Assembly: GCA_030847615.1 (NCBI GenBank)
Contig: JAUMIR010000002.1
Span: forward strand, 112,476,309-112,540,308
Length of the DNA stretch: 64,000 nt
Direction of reading: 5' to 3'
Origin: Gambelia wislizenii
Taxonomy: Eukaryota > Chordata > Lepidosauria > Squamata > Crotaphytidae
Each line of letters begins with the position of its first letter. Position 1 is the stretch's first letter. Of the stretch, positions 23,796 to 34,984 are shown in pieces. The position numbers and the translations under genes are program-made. A model generated the notes under the pieces. That model did not search any database. It was not told where the DNA came from and saw only the letters and a program-made list of their open reading frames with translations.

Positions 23796-23990
23796 GCTTC
23801 TGGTTCTGTGTCTCTACAATTCAAATTGACTTTGAAAGCTACAAAACCTTAAATGGTTTGGAGTCAGGATTTTTGAAAAACTGTCTCCATCCATATGAAC
23901 TTGCCTGAATTTGGCAATGATCAGCAGAGCTCCTGTTCTGTTTCACACCAGCTAAAGGGGTAGATGGGAAAAGATTATTTGCTGCCTCTA
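23796..23990 (+). pseudogene. Old L2 fragment, C-terminal part
   Basis: One frame reads FESYKTLNGLESGFLKNCLH followed by PYELA. It corresponds to the L2 block read as YKALNGLGPTYLxxRLLPYxP in the better copies of this window. It is short, with stops, and clearly ancient. Confidence 0.65.
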
Positions 23991-24046
23991 TTACATCAGC
24001 TCAGTTTCATCCAATGCAGCTGTTCTAGATAGTTAAAAGGCTATTG

Positions 24047-24181
24047 CAGTGATTCCAAAACTTTGGTCCTCCAAGTGTTTGAACTTCATCTCCCAGAAGC
24101 CCTAGCCACTTTGGCCAACAGTCAGGAATTCTGGGAGATGAAGTCCAAAATATCTGGAGGACCAAAGTTTGGGAAACACTG
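24047..24181. mobile_element. hAT MITE, foldback, 135 bp
   Basis: The ends CAGTGATTCCAAAACTTTGG and CCAAAGTTTGGGAAACACTG are inverted repeats with the CAGTG start of hAT elements. Much of the interior is also palindromic (CTTCATCTCCCAGAA against TTCTGGGAGATGAAG). The 8-bp flanks GGCTATTG and GTCTATTA match at 6 of 8 positions, as expected of an aged hAT target duplication. No coding capacity. Confidence 0.85.
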
Positions 24182-24950
24182 GTCTATTACATCTCAGACC
24201 TCAGACTATTGAAGAGGAGCCCTCAGAAAAGCACTGTGATGAATTTGCTAAATACTTTGCAGAGAAAATTGCTCCGATTCATTCTGACTTGGACTCTACA
24301 TTGAAGGTAGAGTCTGGGGAGGCAACTGAGGCATGTACTGTCCAGTTTTGAAGCATGAATTTCAGGTTGTTTAACATGATGATAGGACAAGTTGCTTGGA
24401 GAGGTGAGGCCAACCACTTGTCTGTTAGACCTGACTAATTAAATCTGCCATAGGAGGACTCGCCAATTGGGTGGCAGAGATTGTAAATGCTTCTTTAAAA
24501 GAGAGCTCCATTCTAATCTCTCTAAAAAAAACCACACCTTCATTGGACCTCACCTCCCTAGATAACTATTGGCCAGTCTCTATTCTCTCCCTTTTAAGTA
24601 AGGTCTTAGAGTGAGTGGCAACAACACCAGCTTTTCTTGAATGGAACAGATTACCTGGATCAATTCCAATCTCAGGTCAGGCTTATTTATGGGACAGAAA
24701 CAGCCTTGGTCACCTTGGTGGATAACCTATATTGGGAGTTGGACAGTGGGAGTGAGTCTCTATTGGTCCTCCTAGATCTTTCAGTAGCATTTGATGCCAT
24801 CAACCATGCCATCTGTGTTGTCTGGCTGATATGGGATTTGGGAGCATTGTTTTGCAGTGGTTCTAATCTTTCTTGGCTGAATGCTCCAAGAGCGTGGTGC
24901 TGGGGGACTGTTGTTCAGCCTTTTGACCATTAACCTGTGGGGCTCTGTTA

Positions 24951-25604
24951 CACTGGCAGCACCTCCCTGGCTTGTGGGGGGCGATGCTGGTTCAGGATAT
25001 GAAGCAGGAGGAATGACCATGTACCAGTCCTGGGCTCAAAAAGCAGGGTACTTTATTAAGGACAGCAGACAGAAAAGCAAACAGGCATGCTCATTAATCA
25101 AGGTAAACATAAAAAAGCAGAAGGATATGAACCGACCCTACAGAGCTGTACACACTGAGAGGCAACACCCTGGGTCTGCTCTTCACATTATATGTATTAA
25201 AGTCTAGTGGGTGAGAAATGAAACTTTCTCAAGGCAATTAACAAGGGAAAACTTTCTCAGGCCAATTACTGTGCCAGGTGCTGGACTGTCTAAAAACATC
25301 CTTATCTCCTAGGCCATGACATGCTCATTCCCTCCCACCACCTCCAGCTGTGAATAGAAGTTTCTCCTTGACCCATTCTCTTAAAGGAAAATAGGGCCTA
25401 GTGGTTCTCTTGCAGCCTGAACCATCTTTTTGCTATGCCCTACATGCAGGGCCTTTCCTTATGTGTCATGTCTTATTTAGATTGTAAGCCTGAGGGCAGG
25501 GAACTGTTAAATTGACCATTTGTAAGCCACTCTGATAGCCTCTGTGGCTGAAGAGCAGGATATAAATACAATAAATAAGTAAATAAATAAATACATAAAT
25601 AATA
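24951..25604 (+). mobile_element. Insertion in the old L2 ending in an L2-like 3' tail
   Basis: The last ~120 bases (TAGATTGTAAGCCTGAGGGC, then CCATTTGTAAGCCACTCTGA, then ATAAATACAATAAATAAGTA) match the general L2 3' end and also the tail of the tRNA-type SINE at 26824-27086. The interior (24951-25470) has no frame that I recognise. It may be a non-autonomous L2 derivative. The 5' boundary is inferred from where the L2 coding sequence breaks off. Confidence 0.5.
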
Positions 25605-26178
25605 GGAGTCAATACTGTCTTCCATGCTTTTCACCATCTACATGAAGCTGCTGGGAGAGGTCATCTGGAGCTTTGGGGTGGATGTCATCAATATGGTGAT
25701 GATACCCATTTCTATCTCTGCTCTCCAAGGAGGTTGTTGTCATCTAGATGCAGTAAAGGACTGAATATGAATGAATAGACTGAGGCTTAATCCAGGCAAG
25801 ATGGAAGTGTTGATGATCAGTAGGAAAACCAGTCTGGGATTGGGATCACAGCCTGTTCTGATTAGTGCTGCTCTCCCTCTGAAAGATGAGGTTTGTAGTT
25901 TGGGGTGCTCTTGGACCCAGAACCACTCCTGGAAAACCAGGTTACAGAAGTGGCCAGGAGAGCCTTTGCCCAGCTTTGGCTGGTATGCCAGCTGCACCCT
26001 TTATTGGGGAAAACAGATGTGGCCATAGTGATTCATGCCTTAGTTATCTCTCAATTAGTCTATTGTAATGTGCTGTACATGAGGCTGACCTTGAAAAGTG
26101 TTCAGGAGCTGCAGCCAGTGCAAAATGCAGCAGCCAGACTGCTGTCAAGTGTGCGTTTTAGAGATCATATAACAACAG

Positions 26179-26439
26179 GTGAGAGCCAGCATGGTGTAGT
26201 GGTTTGAGTGTTGGACAAGGATGCTGGGAGACCAGGGTTCAAGTCCCTGATCAGTCATGGAAACCTGCTAGGTGATCTTGGGCAAGTCACACTCTCTCAG
26301 CCTCAGAGGAACGCAAAGGCAAACCCCTCTGAACAAATCTTGTAAAGAAAACCCTGTGATAGGTTCACCTGAGGGTCACCATAAATCAGACACGACTTGC
26401 AGGCACATAACAACAACAAAGACTACAACACAACAACAG
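26179..26439 (+). mobile_element. tRNA-derived SINE with an (ACA)-rich tail
   Basis: The head has a tRNA-like A box (TGGTGTAGTGG) and B box (GGGTTCAAGTCCC), the two internal RNA polymerase III promoter elements. The body includes GGGCAAGTCACACTCTCTCA. The tail includes ATAAATCAGACACGACTTGC and then ACAACAACAA, resembling RTE/Bov-B-type 3' ends. The direct repeat AACAACAGGT flanks it (26170-26179 and about 26432-26441), and the L2 frame resumes after it. Confidence 0.88.
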
Positions 26440-26823
26440 GTCCTGCAGGAACTACACTGGCTTCCAATCTGCTTCCAAACTCAATTTAAGGTGCTGGTTT
26501 TGACCTACAAAGCTGTAAATGACTTGGGGCCAGAATATCTGAAAGACTACCTCCTCCCATATGAGCCTGACAGAAATTTGAAATCTTCAGAGGAGGCCCT
26601 GTTGTGTGTCCCAACACCTTGTGAAGTTAGGTTAGTTGTTACACGTAACAGGGTTTTCTCTGTAGCAGCACCTCAAGTGTGGAACTCCGTACCCAAAGAA
26701 GTTAGGCTGGTCTCATTTAAGTTTATAGCAGATAGCCAAAACAATACTGTTCTCTAGGTGTTTGTTGTTTGAAGTTGTTGTTTTAACTATTTCAAAGCTG
26801 GGTTCTAGGATTGTTTTAACTGA

Positions 26824-27086
26824 GCCCTGGTGGCGCAGTGGTTAAATGCCAGTACTGCAAGTCACCACGTTGCAAGTTCGATTCCAGCGGGCTCCAAGGT
26901 TCACTCAGCCTTCCATCCTTTCGAAGGTCGGTAAAATGTGTACCTGGCTTGTGGGGGGCAATTAGCTAACAGACATTGGAAACTGCTTAATGCAGTGTAG
27001 ATGTTTAAATAGCTATTGCTTAAAACAATTTGTAAGCCGCTCTGATAGCCTTGAGGCTGAAGAGCGGGGTATAAATAAATAGATAA
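26824..27086 (+). mobile_element. tRNA-derived SINE with an L2-like tail, copy 1
   Basis: The head shows A box TGGCGCAGTGGTTAAATGCC and a near-perfect B box GTTCGATTCC. The body is TCACTCAGCCTTCCATCCTT and GTGGGGGGCAATTAGCTAA. The tail TTTGTAAGCCGCTCTGATAG, then GAGCGGGGTATAAATAAA, matches an L2-type 3' end, suggesting mobilisation by L2 enzyme. ATTGTTTTWA occurs on both sides as a likely target duplication. Sister copies lie at 35424-35704 and 39865-40140. Confidence 0.85.
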
Positions 27087-27436
27087 ATAAAAATAAAAAT
27101 TGTTTTTAGTCCTTTTAGGGCTTTTAAAGAGTATTTTAATGTGTTTTAAAATGCTTTTATCTTTGTTTTTGTTTTTTTTTAATGGTTTTTATTTCTTCAT
27201 TGCATCAGGAGCCCTTATGGCTTGGAAGCCAATACAGAAACACTACAAATACATACATACATACATACCCAAGACAGGGCCTTTTTGATTCAGCGCCATA
27301 GCTATGGAACATGTTCCCAACGGAGGGAACAAGCCAGACAGTAAACATGATTCTGTTCTAATGGGTTTTTAATGCAGGGCTAAATTGTCTTATGGCACTC
27401 TTAAATGTAAACATTGCTGTCAATTTTTTGGCATGG

Positions 27437-27437
<1 letters not shown>
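27087..27437 (+). other. Decayed L2-like 3' region
   Basis: A short frame reads AIAMEHVPNGGNKPD, similar to the L2 block APKLWNSLPNEIRQ. The surrounding T-rich sequence fits an L2 3' UTR, but the assignment is weak. Confidence 0.4.
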
Positions 27438-27476
<39 letters not shown>

Positions 27477-29073
27477 TTTATTTATACCCACCCCTCTGTT
27501 AAAAACCATCAGGGCGGCTTACAAAAATTAAAATGCAAATACAGATTAAAATCCCTAAATGCCACCCACCCCCACCCTCCCCCATAAAAAGATATTAAAC
27601 CAATATAAATTAAAAACAACTAATCTAAAATCACATTAAAAAAAAATAATAAATAGCCAGCAGACTAAAAGAGGCCAGGAGCTCCTGAGGCCGGGATCTA
27701 ATTAGGAACAGCCTGCCAAAAGAGATCTGCCTTTAGTGCTTTTTTAAAGCTACTCAGGCTCACCATCTGACGGATCTCGTTTGGCAGGCTATTCCATAAT
27801 TTGGGGGCAATTACCAAAAAGGCCCTCTGGGAGGTTGCAGACAGCCTAGATTTTTGTGGCTGAAGCAAATTCCTCCCAGAGGACCGGAGTGCGCGGGGAG
27901 GATTGTATGGGAGGAGGCGGTTCCAAAGATAAGTTGGACCCAAGCAATTTAGGGCTTTAAAGGTAATAACCAACACCTTATACTGGGCTCGGAAACTGAT
28001 AGGCAGCCAGTGGAGAGATTTTAATACTGGAGTTTTATGGTCTCTCCGAGATGTTCCCGAGACCACTCTGGCTGCTATATTTTGTACCAACTGAAGTCTC
28101 CAGACCAAGCATGAGGGTAGCCCCATGTAGACCGCATTGCAGAAAACTAGATGGGAGGTTACCAGCACATGCACCACAGTTTCAAGGTCCCTTACTTCCA
28201 GGAAAGGGCGCAGCTGGCGTATCTGCCGAAGCTGATAACAGGCGCTCCTGACCGTTGCATTCACCTGACTAGTCATCTGAAGTGATGAATCAAGGAGCAC
28301 CCCCAGACTGTGAACACAGTCCTTAATGGAGAGCGTGACCCCGTCCAGGACTGGAGGTTGCAACCCAACTCCTGGTTTTGGGGCCGCTACCATGAGCACC
28401 TCCGTTTTGTCCGGATTTAATCTCAATCTGTTTTTCCTCATCCAGCCCATTACTGCTTTAAGACAATCATTAAGAGGAGAGACACCATCAGAATTCGAGG
28501 CCAATGATTGGGGCAAGGAGAAATAGATCTGGGTGTCATCAGCATACTGATAACACCCAGCCCCATAACTCCGAATAATCTCACCCAGCGGCTTCATATA
28601 GATGTTAAACAGCATCGGGGACAGGATGGCGCCTTGCAGAATGCCACAAGTAAGCTCCTTTCTGCTGGAGCAGCTGTCCCCGAGTAACACCCTCTGGGAC
28701 CTGCCCGAGCGGAAGGAGCGGAACCACTGGAGTGCAGTGCCTCTGGTTCCTAACCCACTCAGGCGATCCAGGAGGATGCTATGATCTATCATATCAAAAG
28801 CCACTGAGATGTCTAAAAGCACCAACAGGGTCACACTACCGCTGTCGATGCGTAGACGCAGGTTGTTGGTCAAGGCAACCATGGCAGTCTCAACTCCAAA
28901 TCCCATCCTAAATCCAGTTTGAAATGGGTCTAGATAATCGGTTTCATCCAAGACCACTTGGAGTTGAAGCGCAACTGCCCTCTCGATCACTTTGCTCAAG
29001 AATGGTAATATAGAAACCGGCCTATAGTTGTTCATGTCCAGGGGGTCCAGGAAAGGTTTTTTCAGGAGTGGCC
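27438..29073 (-). mobile_element. L2 retrotransposon, 5'-truncated, with an open frame
   Basis: On the plus strand the 3' end begins with an (ATA)n run and the tail ATTTATTTATACCCACCCCT; the coding part follows on the minus strand. Compared with the L2 at 47528-51560, similarity stops at about 29073, inside the reverse transcriptase (LLKKTFPGPPG), marking 5' truncation. It is inserted in older L2-type DNA. Confidence 0.92.
27698..29035 (-). CDS. L2 ORF2 reverse transcriptase, open but N-terminally truncated
   Basis: A 445-residue frame with no stop spans most of the L2 reverse transcriptase. It shows NNYRP at residues 2-6, LLVLLDISVAFDMIDH at about 70-85 with the motif A aspartate kept, GILQGAILSP at 131-140 (usually GVPQGS), and YADDTQ at 164-169. 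The C-terminal part has LHWLPISFRAQYKVLVITFK and VIAPKLWNSLPNEIRQM. The endonuclease and the start of the RT are absent, so it cannot retrotranspose alone. The first Met is only the first available ATG. The open state over 1.3 kb suggests a recent insertion. Confidence 0.88.
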   Translation of the reverse strand: MNNYRPVSILPFLSKVIERAVALQLQVVLDETDYLDPFQTGFRMGFGVETAMVALTNNLRLRIDSGSVTLLVLLDISVAFDMIDHSILLDRLSGLGTRGTALQWFRSFRSGRSQRVLLGDSCSSRKELTCGILQGAILSPMLFNIYMKPLGEIIRSYGAGCYQYADDTQIYFSLPQSLASNSDGVSPLNDCLKAVMGWMRKNRLRLNPDKTEVLMVAAPKPGVGLQPPVLDGVTLSIKDCVHSLGVLLDSSLQMTSQVNATVRSACYQLRQIRQLRPFLEVRDLETVVHVLVTSHLVFCNAVYMGLPSCLVWRLQLVQNIAARVVSGTSRRDHKTPVLKSLHWLPISFRAQYKVLVITFKALNCLGPTYLWNRLLPYNPPRALRSSGRNLLQPQKSRLSATSQRAFLVIAPKLWNSLPNEIRQMVSLSSFKKALKADLFWQAVPN

Positions 29074-30000
29074 TATGCTTTTTTTTCTCCTAGTTTTCTT
29101 GTTTTTATGTATTTTTATGATGTGTTTACTGTATTTCAAGCAAGGTACCTGGTAGTCAGTGGGTGACTACAGAGACGTACAAATTTAGTTAAATAAACAA
29201 ACAACAAAAGCAAACATTTAAATAAACAAACATGTTATTGTTTCAGTAGAGAAAATGGAATTTTGTATTCATATCTCATATCAGGGCAATTTGTCCCAAG
29301 TCTAATGAAGGGATAGTTTTTCCTATTCTAGAATAATGCTGTATTCATTAGATTAAATGTTGACACAGTAGTAGTTCTGTGGGTAAACAGGAGTGTTCAT
29401 GCACTCAAGAGTCCTCAGTCTGTGTCTTACCATCGATAATTGTCTTCTAAGTTTAAAATAATAATAATAATGAAGATGAAAATATCCAAGGTCTGGGTCA
29501 AGATGGTTGTGGCAAAGAGATATCAAGGAAAAGTTATAACTCAGAAAAGACCTTCCTCCCCGAGAGATAATGCTTTTCAGTCCATCTTTGGCTTATCTTA
29601 TACTAGATGTTTTAATATGGACATATTTTGCTTGACCTAGTAATTCCCATCTAATATTTTACAGCCCCTAAGCACATTTCCACAAAGGAAATTTCAGTAT
29701 TTTTACATTGACATCTGCCATCCTCCTGTCTTTCCAAGTACATTATATTTTACTGTTGCTTTTGATCAAGTGGCTTATGATTATTGTACTGATGAGACTG
29801 TTGTTCCTTGAATGTTTGCTAGAAACCAAATAACTTTTGGAGAGCCCTTCTAGAACAGATTTATAGGCATGATATATGGATTGCATCAGGATTATATATA
29901 GCAAAACCACCTATAAATTCTTCTTGTTCACTGTAGTATCTTAATCTGGGACCAGCATTTTATGTGCCTTTGAAAACTCTTTTTGATTGATCATACTGTT
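29074..30000. other. Unassigned DNA
   Basis: After the L2 end the sequence is ordinary AT-rich intergenic DNA; a tail-like AATAAACAAACAAC at about 29190 may end an older L2. No gene is evident. Confidence 0.4.
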
Positions 30001-30420
30001 TCCTTTGATTCGTTGCCCTGAGTGTTGAACACTCAGTCGTTCATCTGCCTGGATCGTTTTCTGTTTGCCTGCACTGCATAATACAGTCAGTGATGGCGGG
30101 TGGCTTCCAATGTCAGTTAGATAATGAATTCAGGTTTAGCCTGAATTGTAAAGAAGCTCCCCAATGGGCTCCAAGAGACTTCCCTCATGTATACCACATT
30201 GAGCTTCAGTCTTTTATTTTGCCAGCATCCAGTCCACAATGGAGTACAAGCAAGAGTGCTAGACTGCCATAGTGTCTCTGGCACTAGATGAGAAGAGGAT
30301 ATTGAGCTGGATTTCATCAGCACTTTGGTGGAAGCAAACCTGACATCCCTGGACATTTTGTTCAGGTCTTTTGCCCATGTTGGATTGAGTTTCAATGACA
30401 TTAAGCCACTGCTTAATGAT
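30001..30420 (-). pseudogene. Possible very old L2 fragment
   Basis: On the minus strand a short stretch reads HQSADEIQLNILFSS, which resembles the L2 block QYADDTQLYLSLS. The neighbouring frame otherwise looks decayed. The call is tentative, since only this block is recognisable. Confidence 0.4.
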
Positions 30421-33350
30421 TAGGATTAGCTAAACATTAAACATTTCAAATTTTTGAGCATACGGTGAGCTTTTGGATGTGACTTGGACATCAGAATATG
30501 GAATTTCTTATTAAGAGTTAAACTCCTATTTTTAACTGGATTTGCTTGGTGAGCAAGTATTATTTTGCTCCTTGTGAGAGAACAGGCTTTACAAAAGTCA
30601 TCGGATTCAGAGTGCCTTCCTTCTTTGTATCAGCTTGAGTTTTTGTAGATACAGTCTGGATTTTGTTACGAAGAGCTGAAATTTCTCAGCTTCGGTCCAC
30701 ATACTATAGGTGTAACTGAGCATTTGGAATAGAGCCAGCACATCCATTAACATTCTCTTGGCAAACGATTCATGTGCAAGGCTCATGAGGACCACTTCTT
30801 CCTCTAGAAGAGGTTTATTCACATGAAAGCTATCAGGGGGCTCAATTATTACAGGACATGACTTCAGAAAGATATGATTCCACTGAATATTAGATATACT
30901 GCATACAGTACTTTTAGTGATGCTAACGATATTTTACTTTCTCTTGCCACCAAAATGTTTCTGTTGAGACTCTGTATTGGAATCTGTTGACTTTGTGGCT
31001 TGTTCTGTGATTATTATTGTTTGTTTGTTCATTTATTAATTGCATTGCTCTAAGAGTTGGATGCCTTCTTTGGAATTAAACAGGTTAGAACATTATTGAC
31101 ATAAAGCATAACACAATATAAAGGTGAGGAGGAGAATCTGTATGTGGTCCAGCTGCCTTCAGCTATTCCCTATTGGTGCTGGATTAACCTGCCCCTGGCT
31201 TGAGCCTTAGTGAAATTTTGCTGCATCATGGGAGATTGTACGGGGCAGGCCCTAAGGTGCCACCTCCCTGTTGCCCAAATCCATAGGGTGGTCCCTGCAG
31301 GGTCTCTTCCCTCCTTCCATGCCCATATCCCCCAAGCCCCTTTAGTATACTGGTCTCCCTTCATTCACCTTAATCCTCACTGTGGTGACATAGCACAAGC
31401 AGAAGAGAAAATTAATTGATAACATGTTAAACATGAACAGACACAGTCTTGTTATCCATATCCCACTTATCCCCAATCCCCACAGATAGTCCCTGGGGAA
31501 GGCAAAAATTGTACCATAAATAACACATATGCACACTGCCTTTCCAGCCCTATCAGATGATGAGCAAATGCCTATTGAAGTCTGAAATGCAGTGGCAGGC
31601 AGGTGGAAGCTGGATGGATGGCTGCAAAAGAGGCAGCACAGCACAGTGTAGACCTGTGTAAGGCTCACTTGAGCGCTTGTGAGTGGGGGACCTCTTGCAA
31701 GATTTCTAAGCTTTGGGAGACTAAACCATCTCATAAGAACAGCACCCACTGAGATCTTGTGATGGCTGAAGTTTGCAGCCATTGTGACATTGACCACAAC
31801 CCTACAAGTTTGGCCACGCAGGCAGCTTGGCCAAAGGCAGGGTGTTGGTGAGGCTTGCTGCCACAGGCACCCCTCACCTAGGTTCATTTGGTGGTGGTAG
31901 TGGTGTGTGTGTGTGTGTGTGTTATATCCTATACTTTCTCTAGGGTTCTCAAAGTGATGTGATCTCCTTCTCCACTGTTTTGTCTGTTATTGCAAGAAGA
32001 CGCTACTTCAATTAAACAAACCAAAAACAAAGAAATCAACAAATTAACAATTACAAAATTTAAAAAACGTACTGAGAAAAATTCATTAAAAGAGCGTCAT
32101 GGAGGTCCTCTTCACGTTCTCCACTGGAAGTTGAATTATGTGCTCTCCTTGGGAATGGAGATGGGGGAAAGAGGGAGCAATGCCCACTCACACTGTAATA
32201 TCAGAACTACAGCAAGACTGAATTATCGCACACTCATCAATACCCAGAAAAGAGCAATATTGACAGCTATTCACAGCTTTTGACTGTGAATGAAAAGGTG
32301 TGCAAAAGTAACCATTAGAGCACACACTGACCACGGTATAATAACAACATTATATGATAAAGGTAAGCCATTACAGCTGCTGTCCTTGGTGTAATTCCGC
32401 AATTTTGTCCTCATGTGAGAAAGTCCTAAACAAGTCCTATTATACTCATTTGGTACAATAACTAAGCAATCAGAAGTTCCTTTTGTAATGTTTGTAGAGC
32501 ACTAGCAGGATGAACAGTATGGAGGCAAAGGAGTACCTAGGCTATACGTGGCACCATTACCTGCCCTCTGTCCTCTAGGTTCTAACAATGCCCTTAGTTT
32601 TCTTTATTTCCACCTACACACAATGGCAAACAATATGCTCTACAGCACCATTTTCTAGTATGACAAATAGCAAGTAATGGGAAGTGATCTAAATCTGTTT
32701 ACTCTTGTCATCAGAATTTACAGGATTTATCCTGAGGTTTTTGTTTTGTTTAATGCTTAAATAATCCTACCAGCTGGAACACCAAGTCCAGTCATCAATT
32801 TCAGTGTTGAGAACATTTGCCTTGACTTAAAAGGTTAGGGGAGCAAAAGACCTCCAGTTCAGGAAAACAAGAAGACAAAGAACAGCACAAGCAGAAACAC
32901 AGCCCTCCACAAAAACATTAAAAATAATAATAATCAGGCAATCAAGCACACAATATATTTTAAAGCCAGCAACTTGATTACTAACCACGAGTAGCCTATT
33001 TATGACCTCAGAGTAAGCTATTTGATTTCAAGACCATGTAGGTACTCTAGCAATTGTGGTGTCCATGTTTGCATGACCAATTGGTGGTTGACTATGTAAA
33101 TACAGCATTGGTATCTCTGCCTTCCCACCACCAAGCCCACACTCCTGTTCCTCAAGATAATAGGAGAAGAAATTATCTAGGAATGACCATGGGAGGTGTG
33201 CAGACTTCTAGGAAAGCTTTATATTACGTTGGGGTGGGCAGCCATGGAGGGGTCATATGTTTCTCATACGGCCCCTCCCAACTCCTATGGACTGCTCCAG
33301 GAAATGGGCATCTGGCCCCAAACAAGGTGCAATGGGCAAGTTGTTTTAGA
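30421..33350. other. Unassigned DNA, no gene or repeat recognised
   Basis: About 2.9 kb without a recognisable element. A 181-codon minus-strand frame at 31342-31887 has no domain-like pattern, and a GT microsatellite lies at 31903-31923. This is the longest stretch in the window with no visible transposon, so it is the best candidate for host-derived unique sequence. Confidence 0.45.
31903..31923. repeat. (GT)n microsatellite
   Basis: About ten GT dinucleotides follow a GGT-rich lead-in. Confidence 0.95.
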
Positions 33351-33354
33351 CTAG

Positions 33355-33638
33355 GGACTTCATCACACCAGCTTCTTTTCTTGCAGCAATTGCACTAGTG
33401 AAGCAAATGGGAACATACCAGTTTGAAAATATTCAGTATCACACTGTCTCTTCAAGTGTGTGAGTGTGCTGCAATTGTGCTGCTTTGGCAATCTACTGTC
33501 CTTCCACACCAGCTTCATAACTCAGTCTTCAGCGCATGCATGCCTTTAAAAAAATCTTGCTGAGATTCTGTAATTAAGGGGAAATGATAAAAAATTGTTT
33601 TTATTTTATCATTTCCCTGTAATTATGCAATTACAGCA

Positions 33639-33686
<48 letters not shown>

Positions 33687-34016
33687 AGAAAGGGATGGAG
33701 AGAAAAAAAACTTGGCCACTTGGGAATAGCAAGGGGGAGGAGGAGAGAGGAGGAGGATCATATCCCTTCATGCCACATGACTCCCGTCTTAATGCTACTG
33801 TTGCAAAAGGGAGTTATCGCATGGAGGGGGATACTGGCATAGCAGTGATATTGAGAGCCATAGACGGGTTTTCCCCATTAATGAAGAGGTGTGCGACAGA
33901 AATGACTGGAATGCAAACCAACAGTAAGATAGAGATGATATTGTGTGATAAGTACTAGACAAATTCGCTAATACCTTGCTATAATTCCAGAATAGTAGCC
34001 TCATGTGATAATCTCA
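33355..34016. mobile_element. Probable Harbinger-like element, copy H5, with a hairpin
   Basis: The left end GGACTTCATCACACC and right end GTGATAATCTC are imperfect inverted repeats in the style of the TTATCA-ended family seen at 12862, 22027 and 37644. A 3-bp target duplication cannot be shown. Inside lies a 20-bp-arm hairpin (33573-33592 and 33604-33623, 18 of 20 paired) and an (AAAG)n run. Boundaries are uncertain. Confidence 0.45.
33638..33692. repeat. (AAAG)n microsatellite
   Basis: About twelve AAAG units, directly 3' of the hairpin in the probable Harbinger-like copy. Confidence 0.95.
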
Positions 34017-34269
34017 AAAACCAGTGGTTCTAAAAGCATGAATCTCCTATGTGGGCAATTTTTTGTTTACCTGGCAGGTTTGGTCTGGAGGGATCAATGG
34101 ATGTGTCTAGGAGGCATTCAGAGGCTGCAAATATGGCCCTGTGAGGCTCCGTGTTGCCCAAGAGCTGTACAACTACCATCCCAGTTTTTGTATCACAGAA
34201 ACATGCTTAGTAGCCCACATGCAGATAGCAGACCTGCTGCCACCCAGGAGGCATTTTCTTCCTGACATA

Positions 34270-34794
34270 GCAAGAATGATGTAAAGTGTATCTTGCAACC
34301 TTAGATCATATATTGTGAAAAACCCATTCCTTTTTATTGACGGACCAAGCCGTTAATTGATCTCCTATGGTGATTTGTTGCCAGCATTGCCGGCGTTTGA
34401 ATCCGTGTACCATTGTACTCATGTGAATACAACGTCAATGGGTAAACACTTCTGGTGAGATTGTGACAACCAGGTAGGGAATGCTCTTTTTATACCCCGC
34501 CCCATGTATTTGGGATTTTTAAGTGTGTTTTTGTGCTTTTCTGTACTTTTCAAATTTTTTATGTGTATATTTTGCTTTTATTTTTGAATTTCCTCTGCTA
34601 GCGTCTTCTTGCGAGAATCTGTGAGATCTTGAACCAGGAAGTGAATGGAGCTCCGTTCACTCTCTGTCAATGCCTGGGCTGCATGTGAACACTGCTAAAG
34701 GTAGGTTTGATCAAGGGGGTTCTTTTGCCGGAATAAAAACATTTTGAAATACGCCAGCAAAAGAACATTAAAGGGAGGTGGTCAGATAAAATCC
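34270..34794 (+). mobile_element. PIF/Harbinger-like element, copy H2, left end unclear
   Basis: The right end GGTCAGATAAAATCC matches the family TIR (GGxxTTTATCTGAC when reversed). The hairpin ATTGACGG (34336-34343) and CCGTTAAT (34350-34357) pairs with one G-T wobble and is followed by TTGATCTCCTATGG. The block GGAAGTGAATGGAGCTCCGT near 34638 is shared with copies H1, H3 and H4. The left terminus could not be found and may be lost. Confidence 0.65.
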
Positions 34795-34984
34795 ATAATC
34801 TCGTCTCCTGTTCTCTTCAGCTTACTTAAATTGCTGCAAACTGAGTTCAAGATGCAAACAAAGTTTGCACTCAACACAGCAGACGGAGAGGAAAGAAGAG
34901 GGTGGGATCTCTCTTTTCCTACTGGTCTCAGGCAAAAGCAAACTGCTGCAGCCTCTTCTAGCTTGTGCATTCTTTGGGCTCATC

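Larger units (their letters stand above)
24169..26760 (+). mobile_element. Old L2 retrotransposon with nested insertions
   Basis: L2 coding blocks appear in order across three segments. The first (24190-24950) has EKHCDEFAKYFAEKIAPIHS, YLDQFQSQVRLIYGTETALV and LLVLLDLSVAFDAINH. The second (25605-26178) starts GVNTVFHAFHHLHEAAGRG-like sequence and includes the block NRLRLNPGKMEVLM. The third (26440-26760) has LQELHWLPICFQTQFKVLVL, TYKAVNDLGPEYLKDYLLPY and VFSVAAPQVWNSVPKEVR. All have frameshifts and stops. A ~650-bp unit sits between the first two and a tRNA-type SINE between the last two. It is much older than the L2 at 27440-29073. Confidence 0.85.

Noticed and set aside
24951..25100. LTR of a retrovirus-like element starting TGTTACACTGGC
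   Set aside because: No matching second LTR, primer binding site, gag or pol is visible, and the 3' end of the unit is L2-like.
26824..26900. tRNA gene
   Set aside because: The A and B boxes belong to a SINE: the sequence continues into a SINE body and L2-like tail and recurs at 35424 and 39865, and no cloverleaf acceptor pairing is seen.
31342..31887. 181-codon minus-strand frame
   Set aside because: Without a repeat origin it seemed a possible exon, but composition is random-like, there is no splice structure or domain, and the plus strand has similar short frames.
33355..34016. Confident fifth Harbinger-like copy
   Set aside because: The TIRs are imperfect and no 3-bp duplication is visible, so it is listed only as probable and left out of the hairpin comparison.
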